DNA from: an uncultured Sphingobium sp.
GTDB taxonomy: Bacteria; Pseudomonadota; Alphaproteobacteria; Sphingomonadales; Sphingomonadaceae
DNA: 27,710 bases
Direction: 5' to 3'
NCBI GenBank assembly: GCA_946885845.1
Contig: CAMPHJ010000024.1
Coordinates: 1 to 27,710 of the forward strand
Part shown: piece by piece, positions 15,874 through 24,414 of the stretch
Layout of the letters: every line of letters begins with the position of its first letter
How positions within the stretch are numbered: position 1 is the stretch's first letter
The notes under the pieces: generated by a model
Databases searched by the model: none
What the model saw: the letters and a program-made list of their open reading frames with translations, nothing else
Told to the model about the DNA's origin: nothing
Translations under genes and position numbers: made by a program

Positions 15874-18800
15874 CTAGGGCCGCGACGCGTCTGTCTCAAC
15901 GGTCGAATGCGGCAAATTCTCCTGCGCGGGTGCAAAGCCGGGCTTGTGCGGCGCAAGCAGGTCAGCGGATAACGGGATGAGGCGCGGCGCGCTGGTGTAA
16001 AGCAGGCCTACGTCAATCCGCCGTCCCGGAAAGATCACCTCCAGCGCGGCGGCATAGGCGGCCATCTGCCGCACATGGGCTGTCGGCACTTCATGGACGG
16101 ACATGGGCGCGACACGCCCGGTCTTGAAGTCGACCAGCTGGACCCGGTCATCGCTGACGCAAAGCCGGTCTACGGTTCCGGCAATCACCATGTCGCCCAC
16201 GACGGCGGCGATGGGTGCTTCGGCCAGCCCGCCTGGCGCGAACAGTCCGGCGAACTGAGGATCGTCGATCACGCGCATGGCCTGGCCGATCACATCATCC
16301 CGCAAGGGAAGATCGACCACCCCCTGCTGCTGCAACCATATATCCGCCCGGTTGCGCCGCTGGTCCGGTGCAATATCGGGCAATTTTTCAAACAGCGCAT
16401 GGAGCCAGCGGCCCCGATCCGCCGCCTGTCGCAGGGCAGGCGTCGGCGGTGGATAGGGAACATCGTCTTCAACGGGGGCCGATGGAGCGAGCGGGCGCGG
16501 CGGGCGCGCTTCTGCTGGAGCAGGCTGACGAAGCCATGCCGGTTCGGCATGATCGACGCGTTCGATCACTCCGCCAGATTCCGGGCGGCGCGGCGGCAGC
16601 ACTTCAGTCCCGCGCCAACTGCGCCGCGCGCCCCATAGCGGGTCCGCATCCCAGTCAGCGCCAAGCACAGTCAGCGCGTTTTCGACCGCCGTGAACCAGC
16701 TTTCCGGTTGCGCCTCACCCTTCGCGCGGGGGCCAAGCGAGCCGGTGACGACTAGCCTTTCCTCAGCCCGCGTCAATGCGACGTAAAGCAGCCGCCAATG
16801 TTCCTCGCGCTCAGCGACGCGCGATTGTTCCAGCGCCTCGCCAATCGGGCCTTGCCGTTCCGACTTGCGCGGCGGGACGATGGGCAAGCCGTTCCATTCA
16901 AGCGAGCCGGTCCGCGCGCCTGCGTCGGGGTCAAGGCAGGCGTCAGCCAGGATCACGATAGGCGCCTGCAGCCCCTTGGCCCCGTGGACCGTCAGCAGAC
17001 GTAAGGAATCGCCCTGCGCGGCCGCATCCCGGACGATCTCCACCTCTCCCCGATCGAACCAATCGATAAAGCGTTGGAGCGAAGGCAGATCATCGCTTTC
17101 GAACGTGAGGGCGGCGTTCAGCAATTCCTCGATCGGGTCCAGCGCCTCCGCGCCCAGCCGCTCGACCAGGCGGCGTCGACCCTGCGCTGGTCCCGACAGG
17201 ATCGCCTCCAGATAGCGATAGGGGGTGGTGAAATCGGCCCGCGCCAACAGCGCGCGAAGCGGCGCCAGTTCGGCCTGATCCAATGTCGCGTTCAGATGTC
17301 GCCACAGCCCCGTACGCCGCCCGATCAGGCGCGTCATCAGTTGATCCTGCGACCAGCCGATCAGGGGGGAAACCAGCAGCGACGCAAGGTTCAGGTCATC
17401 TTCCGGCTGGACCGCGAAACGCAGCGCGGAAAGGAGGTCGCGCACCGCCAGCGGCGCGTTCAGGCGCAGCCGGTCAATACCGGCGACCGCCACCCCTTCT
17501 TCATACAGTCGCGCCACGATCAGCCGCGCCAGTTCGCTGCGGCGTCGGACCAGGATCATGATGTCGCCCGCGGTGACCGGGCGTCCCCTGCTTTCCAGCA
17601 TCATCCCGTCATCGATCCACTGACGGATCTGCCGGGCGATATTCTGGGCCAGCACACGTTCCTGGTCGGCGGCCCAATCCTCTTCGCCCTCCGCCTCATC
17701 GGAGAGGCCCGCGACGATGGGCTTCCACAGCAGGACTTCGCCGGGAAAGCGGTTGGCGCTGACATGGCGAACCGCGCCGGAGGGCAGGCCCAGCCGCTGC
17801 GCGCTCAGCGTCGCGATGGTCTGGTCTACGACATCCAGCACGGCGGGCGTCGAACGAAAGCTGCGCTCCAGCGACAGGTCGTGAAACGGATGCTGGGCGT
17901 CGTCGGCATGGCGCTGAAACACGGTCTGGGCCGCCGCGAACGCTTGCGGACTGGTGCCCTGAAAACCGAAGATCGCCTGCTTGAAATCGCCCACGGTGAA
18001 GATGGTGCGCACGCGGTCGCCCTTTGCCCCCTCGCCCGCGAAGAACTCCGCCGCCAGAGCACCGACAATCTGCCATTGGCTGACATTGGTGTCCTGCGCT
18101 TCGTCCACCATGATATGATCGATCCGCTGGTCCAGCTTGTAACGGATCCAGTCGGCGATGCCCGGCTGCGCGAGCAGAGACGCCGTGCGCGCGATCAGGT
18201 CGTTGAAATCGACCGACCCCGCCAACTGCTTGGCTTCCTGATAGGCGCGGGCATAGGTCCGCCCGGCATACAACGCCTGCCCCAGCAGGTCCGCATAGGA
18301 TGCCATCGCCTGCAGGCCCAGCAGTTCGGCGCAACGGCCATGCAGGCGCGCGGATGCGTCGGCGTAGCCGTCCACCGGCGGAACCCATCCCTTGGCAGAG
18401 ATCATCGTGCCGTCCGACTTGCACCACGCCATGTGCAGGTCGCCCAGCATCGCGGCCCGCCCCGTCGGGTCGAGCGCCCGCCACCGAGCGATCCTGTCGC
18501 AGCGTTCCAGGGCGCGGCCCGTGCCCCAGTCCGCATTGGCCTGAGCAATCCACGCCAGCGAGCGCATATCGAAAATCGCGTCGCCACATTGTTCCGCGAT
18601 ATGGTCGGCAATGTCCCCGTCGGGCAGGCCAAATTCGCGGCGCAGCCAAGGCGCTATGTCGTCGGGAAGCTGCTCCAGCGCAGCCAGTTGCGACGCGCAG
18701 CGCAGCAGGAACTGCTCGGCTCCCCCTTCGCCCAACCGTAGGCTGAGCGCCTGAAGCCCGTCCATCAGCGCGTCGTCGCCGCGTTCCTGCGCCCGAACCA

Positions 18801-19314
18801 CCATGTCGGCCAGCGTCTGCCGGGCCAGCACGGCCTGTTCACGCTGGTCGAGTGGGCGGAAGCCGGGCGGCAAATCCGCTTCCAGTGGGAAAGTGGTCAG
18901 CAATTGCTGGCAGAATCCATGGATCGTCTGAATGCGAAGGCCGCCGCCGGTCGATTCCAGCACCTCCGCGAACAGGCGTCGCGCCCGGTCGCGTGCATCA
19001 GGCCCGGACTCTTCGCCCAGCGCCTCCAGATCCTCAAACAGGTCCTTTTCGTCCATCTGCACCCACGCGGCGAGCCGGTCATGGATGCGGTTGGACATTT
19101 CCGCCGCCCCGGCCTTCGTAAAGGTGAGGCAAAGGATGTTTTCCGGTCGGACGCCTTGCAGCAGCAGCCGGAAGACGCGGGCGGTCAGCACATGGGTCTT
19201 GCCGGTGCCCGCCGATGCCGACAGCCAGACATGCGCATCCGGCTGAGACGCGCGCGCCTGGTCGCCCAGCAGCTTTTGCAAAGGGTTGGCCTTCCTAGGC
19301 ATCGTCGCGGCCAT
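15874..19314 (-). CDS. addA: Double-strand break repair helicase-nuclease AddA
   Basis: An 1146-residue UvrD-like superfamily 1A helicase fused to a C-terminal PD-(D/E)XK nuclease. With AddB it resects DNA ends for RecA-dependent repair. Visible helicase motifs are WLSASAGTGKTHVLTARV (motif I, about 30-47), ILCLTFTKAGAAEM (Ia), TIHGFCQQLL (Ib), IMVDEAQDTN (II), GDFKQAIFGFQG (III), RSFRS (IV), LLTVHGAKGLQAPIVIL (V) and LYVALTRAEERLVV (VI). The nuclease domain (about 968-1110) has GRWLHALFE, GTVDRL with Asp1049 and LVDFKTGR with Asp1062 and Lys1064. The ATG at 19314 is supported by GGAGG six bases upstream and overlaps the addB 3' end by 20 bases. It is the alphaproteobacterial AddA type. Confidence 0.95.
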   Translation of the reverse strand: MAATMPRKANPLQKLLGDQARASQPDAHVWLSASAGTGKTHVLTARVFRLLLQGVRPENILCLTFTKAGAAEMSNRIHDRLAAWVQMDEKDLFEDLEALGEESGPDARDRARRLFAEVLESTGGGLRIQTIHGFCQQLLTTFPLEADLPPGFRPLDQREQAVLARQTLADMVVRAQERGDDALMDGLQALSLRLGEGGAEQFLLRCASQLAALEQLPDDIAPWLRREFGLPDGDIADHIAEQCGDAIFDMRSLAWIAQANADWGTGRALERCDRIARWRALDPTGRAAMLGDLHMAWCKSDGTMISAKGWVPPVDGYADASARLHGRCAELLGLQAMASYADLLGQALYAGRTYARAYQEAKQLAGSVDFNDLIARTASLLAQPGIADWIRYKLDQRIDHIMVDEAQDTNVSQWQIVGALAAEFFAGEGAKGDRVRTIFTVGDFKQAIFGFQGTSPQAFAAAQTVFQRHADDAQHPFHDLSLERSFRSTPAVLDVVDQTIATLSAQRLGLPSGAVRHVSANRFPGEVLLWKPIVAGLSDEAEGEEDWAADQERVLAQNIARQIRQWIDDGMMLESRGRPVTAGDIMILVRRRSELARLIVARLYEEGVAVAGIDRLRLNAPLAVRDLLSALRFAVQPEDDLNLASLLVSPLIGWSQDQLMTRLIGRRTGLWRHLNATLDQAELAPLRALLARADFTTPYRYLEAILSGPAQGRRRLVERLGAEALDPIEELLNAALTFESDDLPSLQRFIDWFDRGEVEIVRDAAAQGDSLRLLTVHGAKGLQAPIVILADACLDPDAGARTGSLEWNGLPIVPPRKSERQGPIGEALEQSRVAEREEHWRLLYVALTRAEERLVVTGSLGPRAKGEAQPESWFTAVENALTVLGADWDADPLWGARRSWRGTEVLPPRRPESGGVIERVDHAEPAWLRQPAPAEARPPRPLAPSAPVEDDVPYPPPTPALRQAADRGRWLHALFEKLPDIAPDQRRNRADIWLQQQGVVDLPLRDDVIGQAMRVIDDPQFAGLFAPGGLAEAPIAAVVGDMVIAGTVDRLCVSDDRVQLVDFKTGRVAPMSVHEVPTAHVRQMAAYAAALEVIFPGRRIDVGLLYTSAPRLIPLSADLLAPHKPGFAPAQENLPHSTVETDASRP

Positions 19315-22270
19315 ACCATTCCTCCAGCCGCATCAGCTGGTCATAATCGCCATAGCTGGCGACTTCCGGGTTCACCTGAGCATCGAAGGGGGCGTTGCCG
19401 GTCAGGTAGGCGGACGCCACCTGCTCGAATTGGGCATGGACCCAATCGGTGAAGTCGGCGGTCACGATCTTGTCGCGCTTGCCCAGCGGATCGACGGGGC
19501 TGTCGCGATAGCCGAACGCGTCATTCTTTTTTGCGAGGGACCAATATTCAAAACAGCCTGCCTCCAACGGAGGGGCGATGCCAGGGAAACCGCCCTGCTC
19601 CGCAATCAGGCCAAGCAGGCCAAGTTGCAGGGAATAGCCCGCCCGGACCTGCTTCGCGCTGGGCGGCTTTCCTGTTTTGTAATCCACGATACCCAATGAT
19701 CCGTCGGGCATGCGGTCGATGCGGTCGGCCTTGCCGGTCAGGGTGACGCCCGCGACGTCGGCCCGGCCATCCGCCTCCACCGCCAATATGGATCGGCCCG
19801 CCGCCCTGTCGGCCGCCACCTCCGCCGCGATCCAGCGGATGGCTTCGATCAGCCTTGGCTGCCAGAGCGCCTTTAGCAGCGGATGAACGTCCGGCCGGTC
19901 GAACATGGCGCGCGCCCGTTCTTCCAGTCCAGCCGGATCACGCGCGGGGGACTCCGCCCAATGCTGCAGGATTTCATGGACCGCCGTGCCGCGCCAGGCG
20001 GGGCCAGCATCCGCATCGACGGGATCGAGCCGGGCAAGGCGGAGAATGCGCTTGGCGTAGAAAGCGTAGGGATCGGCCTTCAGGCGATCGACGTCGGTGA
20101 CCGGGATCAATTTGGGACGGACCGCTGCCGGTGGGACTGGCGCAGGGCGGGGTGCCGGGCTGTGCGCGGGGGGGCGATCCAATGCCTGGGCGAGCGCGGC
20201 GTAGCGGTCCGCCGTTTTCCAGTGGCCGCCAGCCATTGCCTTCAGCCGCAACCAGAAGCGGGAAGCGACCGCTGGTCCCCCGGCGCCACGGCGCGCGCGT
20301 GTTATCAGCACTTGCGGAGCGCCCAGCGCGCTTGCAAAATCATGCGCGGCAAGGCCAATGCGCGTTTCCAGGCCGGGCAGCCCCAGCTCTCGCCGAATCC
20401 GTGGGGCAAGCCAGGGGTCGGCGGCGGGCAGGCCCGGCCATGTGCCTTCATTGAGGCCGCTTAATATCATGACGTCAGCCTGGATCAGCTGCGCCTCGAT
20501 CAGGCCCAATATCGCGATACGCGGGTGGCCGCCCTGCGGGGGGCGAACCGCCACGCCGCCCAGCATATGGTCGAACAATGCAGGGAGCGCGCGGATATCC
20601 GCCTGTTGTGGCCCCTCCTCCGCCGCTGCTTCGATTTCGGCGAACAGGTCGGCGGCGGCATGGCCCTGATGCCCTGCCCATAGGGCATCGCCTGTGAGCG
20701 CACCGGCCTGTTCGCGAATGACAGCGAACTGCTGCGCGAGTGTCGGGGCGCCGGCGAAAACCCGCTCCAGTGGCTCCAGCAGCGCGCGGGCCTGGGGCCA
20801 CCATTGTCGGGCAGACATGCGCAGCGTGGCCTGCCGATCTCCGTCGTCCCGCGCGGCCAGCAGCATGTCGATCCCCTGCAAACCGGCTGGAGGTCGCGGG
20901 CCGCGCAGCAAAAGATCCAGCGATCGGACCCCGTCCAGCCAAGGGACGCGCCCTTCGCCACGCATCACCAGCGGATGCTTGAGCAAGGTCAGCAGCGCCA
21001 CGGGTGCAAATCGTTCCGCCACCGCCTCCGCCATGGCGATCAGCAGGGTTCCTGGCGGCAGGCGGGATAGCGGCTGGCCCGCCGAATCATCCGCTTCTAT
21101 CCCCCATCGGGCGAGATGCGCGGACACGCGGGTAGCCAGTTGCCGATCTGGCGTGATCAGGGCTGCGGTGCGGCCCGGCTCCTCAAGGGCCTCACGCAGC
21201 GCGAGGGCAATCGCCTGAGCCTCTTCACCGGGCGTGGCGACTTCCAAGGCCTCAACCCCGGCGAGCGAACGGTCGGCGGATTTCAGGTCTCGCCAGCGGC
21301 TGGTCAGGCGGGGCGGCAGCATGGCGTTTGAGATGTTCCGTCCCCGGACAGCGCGTGCATCATGCTCGCTGCCCCAACGCCACGCCGCCACATCGTCGCG
21401 GGTTGCGCTCATGCGGTCGAGCAACTGCTTCAGCGCATATTGGGGATGGCTTTCATGGCCTGCGGGCGCCCTGCCAGTGACAGGATCGGGATCGAACGGG
21501 CCAATCGCGTCCCAGGCTTCTTCGTCCATTTCCTGATCAAGACCGGCAAAGACCACGCAGCCTTGCTGCATGGTCGCGATGCGGCGGAGCAGGTTGGCGA
21601 TAGCGGGGGCCGTGGTCGAAATCCCGGCGGCGATGACGAAACCGGAAGGCGCGTCCCTGCCCCATCGATCCGTGATCCGGTCGAACAGCCGATTGCGACG
21701 ATCGGCGACATCGATCACCCCCAGCCGCGCCAGTTCATCGGGCCATCGCCGCATCAGGATGGAAAACAGGTCGAGCGACCTTTGCCAATGCGCGGAAAGC
21801 TCATCGGGCAGGGACAGGTCGGCCAGCGCGGTGACCGGCACGCGCTCCACCTGCATCTGGTCCAGCACCATGCCCAGGGCCTGCCCCAGTTTCAGCGCCT
21901 GCCCTGCGTCGACCGGGTGGCTGGACGCCTGCTGGACCATGCGAGCCAGGATCATCTGCCGTCGCACCGGAGCGATAGCGGGCGGAATGGAGTCGCCTTC
22001 ACCCAGTGGATCGAGCGCGCCTCCAGCCTGTTCACCCAGGTCCGGGTCGCCGATCGCCACCAGACGCGGCAGGAGCAGGCCGCCCCCCGATTTCCGCACG
22101 AAGGCGTCACTGACGGCACGAATCGCGCGGTTGCTGGGCAACAGGATCATACCCTGCGCAAGCCGGATGACGTCCCCGCCATGCTGTGCCAGGATGCCAG
22201 TCACCAGCGCATCGGAAAATGCGCGATGGGCGGGAATATTATATAGGGCTGGGCGGCTGCGCTCACCCAT
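19295..22270 (-). CDS. addB: Double-strand break repair protein AddB
   Basis: A 991-residue partner of AddA, containing an inactivated helicase-like N-terminal half and a C-terminal PD-(D/E)XK nuclease that cuts the other strand. The N-terminal region where a Walker A would sit reads MILLPSNRAIRAVSDAF and lacks GKT, as in alphaproteobacterial AddB. Nuclease landmarks are RGTAVHEILQHWAE, LTGKADRIDR (Asp849) and GIVDYKTGKPPSAKQ (Asp863, Lys865). The Cys cluster that holds the iron-sulphur centre of Firmicutes AddB is not visible. The start ATG overlaps the murU stop by eight bases; its stop overlaps addA. A Pro-rich linker (PPAHSPAPRPAPVPPAAV) joins the two halves. Confidence 0.92.
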   Translation of the reverse strand: MGERSRPALYNIPAHRAFSDALVTGILAQHGGDVIRLAQGMILLPSNRAIRAVSDAFVRKSGGGLLLPRLVAIGDPDLGEQAGGALDPLGEGDSIPPAIAPVRRQMILARMVQQASSHPVDAGQALKLGQALGMVLDQMQVERVPVTALADLSLPDELSAHWQRSLDLFSILMRRWPDELARLGVIDVADRRNRLFDRITDRWGRDAPSGFVIAAGISTTAPAIANLLRRIATMQQGCVVFAGLDQEMDEEAWDAIGPFDPDPVTGRAPAGHESHPQYALKQLLDRMSATRDDVAAWRWGSEHDARAVRGRNISNAMLPPRLTSRWRDLKSADRSLAGVEALEVATPGEEAQAIALALREALEEPGRTAALITPDRQLATRVSAHLARWGIEADDSAGQPLSRLPPGTLLIAMAEAVAERFAPVALLTLLKHPLVMRGEGRVPWLDGVRSLDLLLRGPRPPAGLQGIDMLLAARDDGDRQATLRMSARQWWPQARALLEPLERVFAGAPTLAQQFAVIREQAGALTGDALWAGHQGHAAADLFAEIEAAAEEGPQQADIRALPALFDHMLGGVAVRPPQGGHPRIAILGLIEAQLIQADVMILSGLNEGTWPGLPAADPWLAPRIRRELGLPGLETRIGLAAHDFASALGAPQVLITRARRGAGGPAVASRFWLRLKAMAGGHWKTADRYAALAQALDRPPAHSPAPRPAPVPPAAVRPKLIPVTDVDRLKADPYAFYAKRILRLARLDPVDADAGPAWRGTAVHEILQHWAESPARDPAGLEERARAMFDRPDVHPLLKALWQPRLIEAIRWIAAEVAADRAAGRSILAVEADGRADVAGVTLTGKADRIDRMPDGSLGIVDYKTGKPPSAKQVRAGYSLQLGLLGLIAEQGGFPGIAPPLEAGCFEYWSLAKKNDAFGYRDSPVDPLGKRDKIVTADFTDWVHAQFEQVASAYLTGNAPFDAQVNPEVASYGDYDQLMRLEEWYGRDDA

Positions 22271-22973
22271 GAGCGAGCATGGCCTCCACTACCGGAATCG
22301 CGCGAGGCGTGCCCACATCGAACCACAGCCCCGGATGAGAAACGCCAAAAAGCCGCCCAGCCTCAATCGCCCGATTCCAGAAGATGTTGGTGGAAAATGA
22401 CTCGGCAGGCGGATCGACCAGCAGCGTGGGCGACATGATCTGGACCCCGGTAAAGACGAAGGGCGCGACATGGGCGGCCTTGCGACGACTAAGCTGGCCG
22501 CACGGTCCCATGTGAAAATCCCCCTGCCCGCTATGACAATGAGCGCGGGCCAGCGGCACGAGCAGGAGCAGCGCGTCCATCCGATCCGGGTCCCAGATGC
22601 GCTGCATCATGCCCAGCGTTTCCTGCGTTCCATCGATCCACAGATTGTCGCTGTTCGCGCAAAAAAAGGGTCGGTCGCCCAGCAATTCACGCGCGTGAAT
22701 CAACCCGCCACCGGTCTCCAGCAGCTTGGTACGTTCATCCGACACCAGAAATTCAATGCCGCGACCATCGGCCTGCAGATGCGCTTCCACCGTGTCGGCC
22801 AGATAGTGGACATTGACGACCACCTTCCTGATGCCACCTGCCACCAGTCGGTCCAGCGCATGATCCATCAGCGCCTTCCCAGCGACCTTTACCAGCGGTT
22901 TGGGACGGGTTGCGGTTAGCGGCCGCATCCTTTTGCCCAATCCGGCCGCCATCAGCATCGCCGTGTCGATCAT
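22263..22973 (-). CDS. murU: N-acetylmuramate alpha-1-phosphate uridylyltransferase
   Basis: A 236-residue sugar nucleotidyltransferase predicted to make UDP-MurNAc from MurNAc-1-phosphate and UTP, the last step of the cell-wall salvage route that bypasses MurA. The nucleotidyltransferase signature is MAAGLGKRMRPLTATRPKPL (8-27), with VKVAGKALMDH following and FFCANSDNLWIDG (metal-binding Asp) in the middle. It starts in an ATGA overlap with amgK, the kinase that would supply its substrate, which is the main reason for this specific assignment. On sequence alone it could be another hexose-1-phosphate nucleotidyltransferase. The length fits MurU better than the longer glucose-1-phosphate enzymes. 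Confidence 0.85.
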   Translation of the reverse strand: MIDTAMLMAAGLGKRMRPLTATRPKPLVKVAGKALMDHALDRLVAGGIRKVVVNVHYLADTVEAHLQADGRGIEFLVSDERTKLLETGGGLIHARELLGDRPFFCANSDNLWIDGTQETLGMMQRIWDPDRMDALLLLVPLARAHCHSGQGDFHMGPCGQLSRRKAAHVAPFVFTGVQIMSPTLLVDPPAESFSTNIFWNRAIEAGRLFGVSHPGLWFDVGTPRAIPVVEAMLAHG

Positions 22974-23959
22974 GCGGGCACATGGTCCTGCAGAGCGTCG
23001 TGCCGCATTTCGGCGGGAATATTAGCGGCAAACCATAGCGCCACCGGAGCGAGCGCGGGATGGGCCAGGTCGCGTTCCAGCAAACCCCACATGCGTGGCA
23101 GAAATGACAGGTAGCGCGGCTTTCCGTCCCGTTTCCAAAGGCGCGTGAAGATGCCGATGATCTTCGCATTGCGCTGAGCGCCCAGCACCGCATAGGCCGC
23201 GTCGAAATCGGCGGGCGGGCTGGCGACCGCGCGGTAATGTTCCAGCATGGCGGCTTCCAGCGCAGGGGAAACGTCGCGCCGCGCATCCTGCAACAACGAA
23301 ACCAGATCGTAAGCGGGGTGACCCGCCAGCGCATCCTGGAAGTCGAGCAAACCCAGGCCGTGCGCGTCAGGCCGATCAATCAGCATGATATTTTCAGCGT
23401 GATAATCCCGTAGCACCGTCACGGCAGGGCTGGCGGATTGTTCCACGATAGGCAGCACCGCATCCCATGCTTTCGCATAGGCTTGCTCATCGACCGACAG
23501 GCCGATTGCGGGGCAATAATATTCGGTCAGCAAGCCTGCTTCGCGCTGGTACACGGCGCGATCATAGGGCGACAGGGTGCTGGCGGCGGGCAGCCGGTGC
23601 AAATCGGCGAGCAGATCGACGGCGCGCGTGTAGACATCAATCTCTTGCGCGGGCGATTCTTCCAGATGTTCCTTGACGCGCAGGTCGCCGAAATCTTCGA
23701 TCAGGACCAGCCCCTGGTCCAGGTCACGCGCCAGAATATGGGGGGTGGCGAAGCCCTCCGTCTGGAGATGTTCCGCAATCAGGATGAAGGGGCGCGGATC
23801 TTCATGCGGTGGCGGCGCATCCATCAGCACGGCCCGCCGCGCGCCATCAACGACCCGAAAATAGCGCCGGAAAGAAGCGTCCCCGGCAAGGGGCAGGATC
23901 GCCGCATGTTCCCACCCCGCGCGCGCGAGGAAGGAGGGGGCATCGGCGGGTGGGATCAT
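22970..23959 (-). CDS. amgK: N-acetylmuramate/N-acetylglucosamine kinase (anomeric sugar kinase)
   Basis: A 329-residue aminoglycoside-phosphotransferase-fold kinase predicted to phosphorylate MurNAc and GlcNAc at C1 during peptidoglycan recycling. It resembles the Pseudomonas AmgK N-terminal half: GDASFRRYFRV (26-36), MDAPPPHEDPRPF (46-58) and LIEDFGD (86-92). The catalytic loop is LRDYHAENIML (183-193), and the Mg-binding LDFQDA lies at 205-210. I chose the ATG at 23959 because it overlaps the tsaE stop (ATGA). In-frame ATGs at 23971 and 23998 would overlap tsaE more deeply, and none has a convincing ribosome site. The immediately following murU supports the recycling role. Confidence 0.87.
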   Translation of the reverse strand: MIPPADAPSFLARAGWEHAAILPLAGDASFRRYFRVVDGARRAVLMDAPPPHEDPRPFILIAEHLQTEGFATPHILARDLDQGLVLIEDFGDLRVKEHLEESPAQEIDVYTRAVDLLADLHRLPAASTLSPYDRAVYQREAGLLTEYYCPAIGLSVDEQAYAKAWDAVLPIVEQSASPAVTVLRDYHAENIMLIDRPDAHGLGLLDFQDALAGHPAYDLVSLLQDARRDVSPALEAAMLEHYRAVASPPADFDAAYAVLGAQRNAKIIGIFTRLWKRDGKPRYLSFLPRMWGLLERDLAHPALAPVALWFAANIPAEMRHDALQDHVPA

Positions 23960-24414
23960 ATTTGCGACCATCGATCCGTCCAAGCGTCCGGCACGCACGC
24001 TGTCAAGCGCCTAGCGCCGTCGGGTTCAATGGCGATGTGGAGCCGCAGCGCGTCGGGCCATGCGTCGTCACCCAGCCGGTCCGGCCATTCGACGATGAGC
24101 AGGCTGTCCATCAGATATTCGTCCAGCGCCAGTTCCTCCGCCTCGTCCGGGGTATCGAGCCGGTACAGATCGACATGGGCGACCGGCAGGCGAACGTCGG
24201 GCACGTCATAGGGCTGAACGATAGCGAAACTGGGACTGGGCGCTTCTTCTTCCAGCCCTAACCCTTCCAATATGCCGCGCGCCAGCGTTGTCTTGCCTGC
24301 GCCAAGGCCGCCTTCCAGCGCGATCACGTCGCCGATCCGGGCAAGTCCGGCGAGCTGATGGCCTAGCGCGATCATGGCAGGCTCATCCTTCAGCAAGAGC
24401 GTTGCTTCAGCCAC
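23956..24414 (-). CDS. tsaE: tRNA threonylcarbamoyladenosine biosynthesis protein TsaE
   Basis: A 152-residue P-loop ATPase that works with TsaB and TsaD to place t6A at position 37 of ANN-decoding tRNAs. The P-loop is ALEGGLGAGKTTLARG (32-47). Other family blocks are PSPSFAIVQPY, VDLYRLDTPDEAEELALDEY and LLIVEWPDRLGDD. I chose the GTG at 24414, overlapping the divL stop by eight bases, because it gives the typical TsaE length and N-terminus. An ATG at 24378 would remove residues before the expected first helix, and the upstream ATG at 24564 adds 50 residues with no family resemblance inside divL. No good ribosome site is seen, so translation may depend on coupling. Confidence 0.92.
   Translation of the reverse strand: MAEATLLLKDEPAMIALGHQLAGLARIGDVIALEGGLGAGKTTLARGILEGLGLEEEAPSPSFAIVQPYDVPDVRLPVAHVDLYRLDTPDEAEELALDEYLMDSLLIVEWPDRLGDDAWPDALRLHIAIEPDGARRLTACVPDAWTDRWSQI

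Noticed and set aside
17074..18741. 555-codon open frame on the plus strand
   Set aside because: It lies entirely antisense to the well-supported addA helicase region. Its Arg/Gln/Pro-rich product shows no domain, as expected for shadow frames in high-GC DNA.
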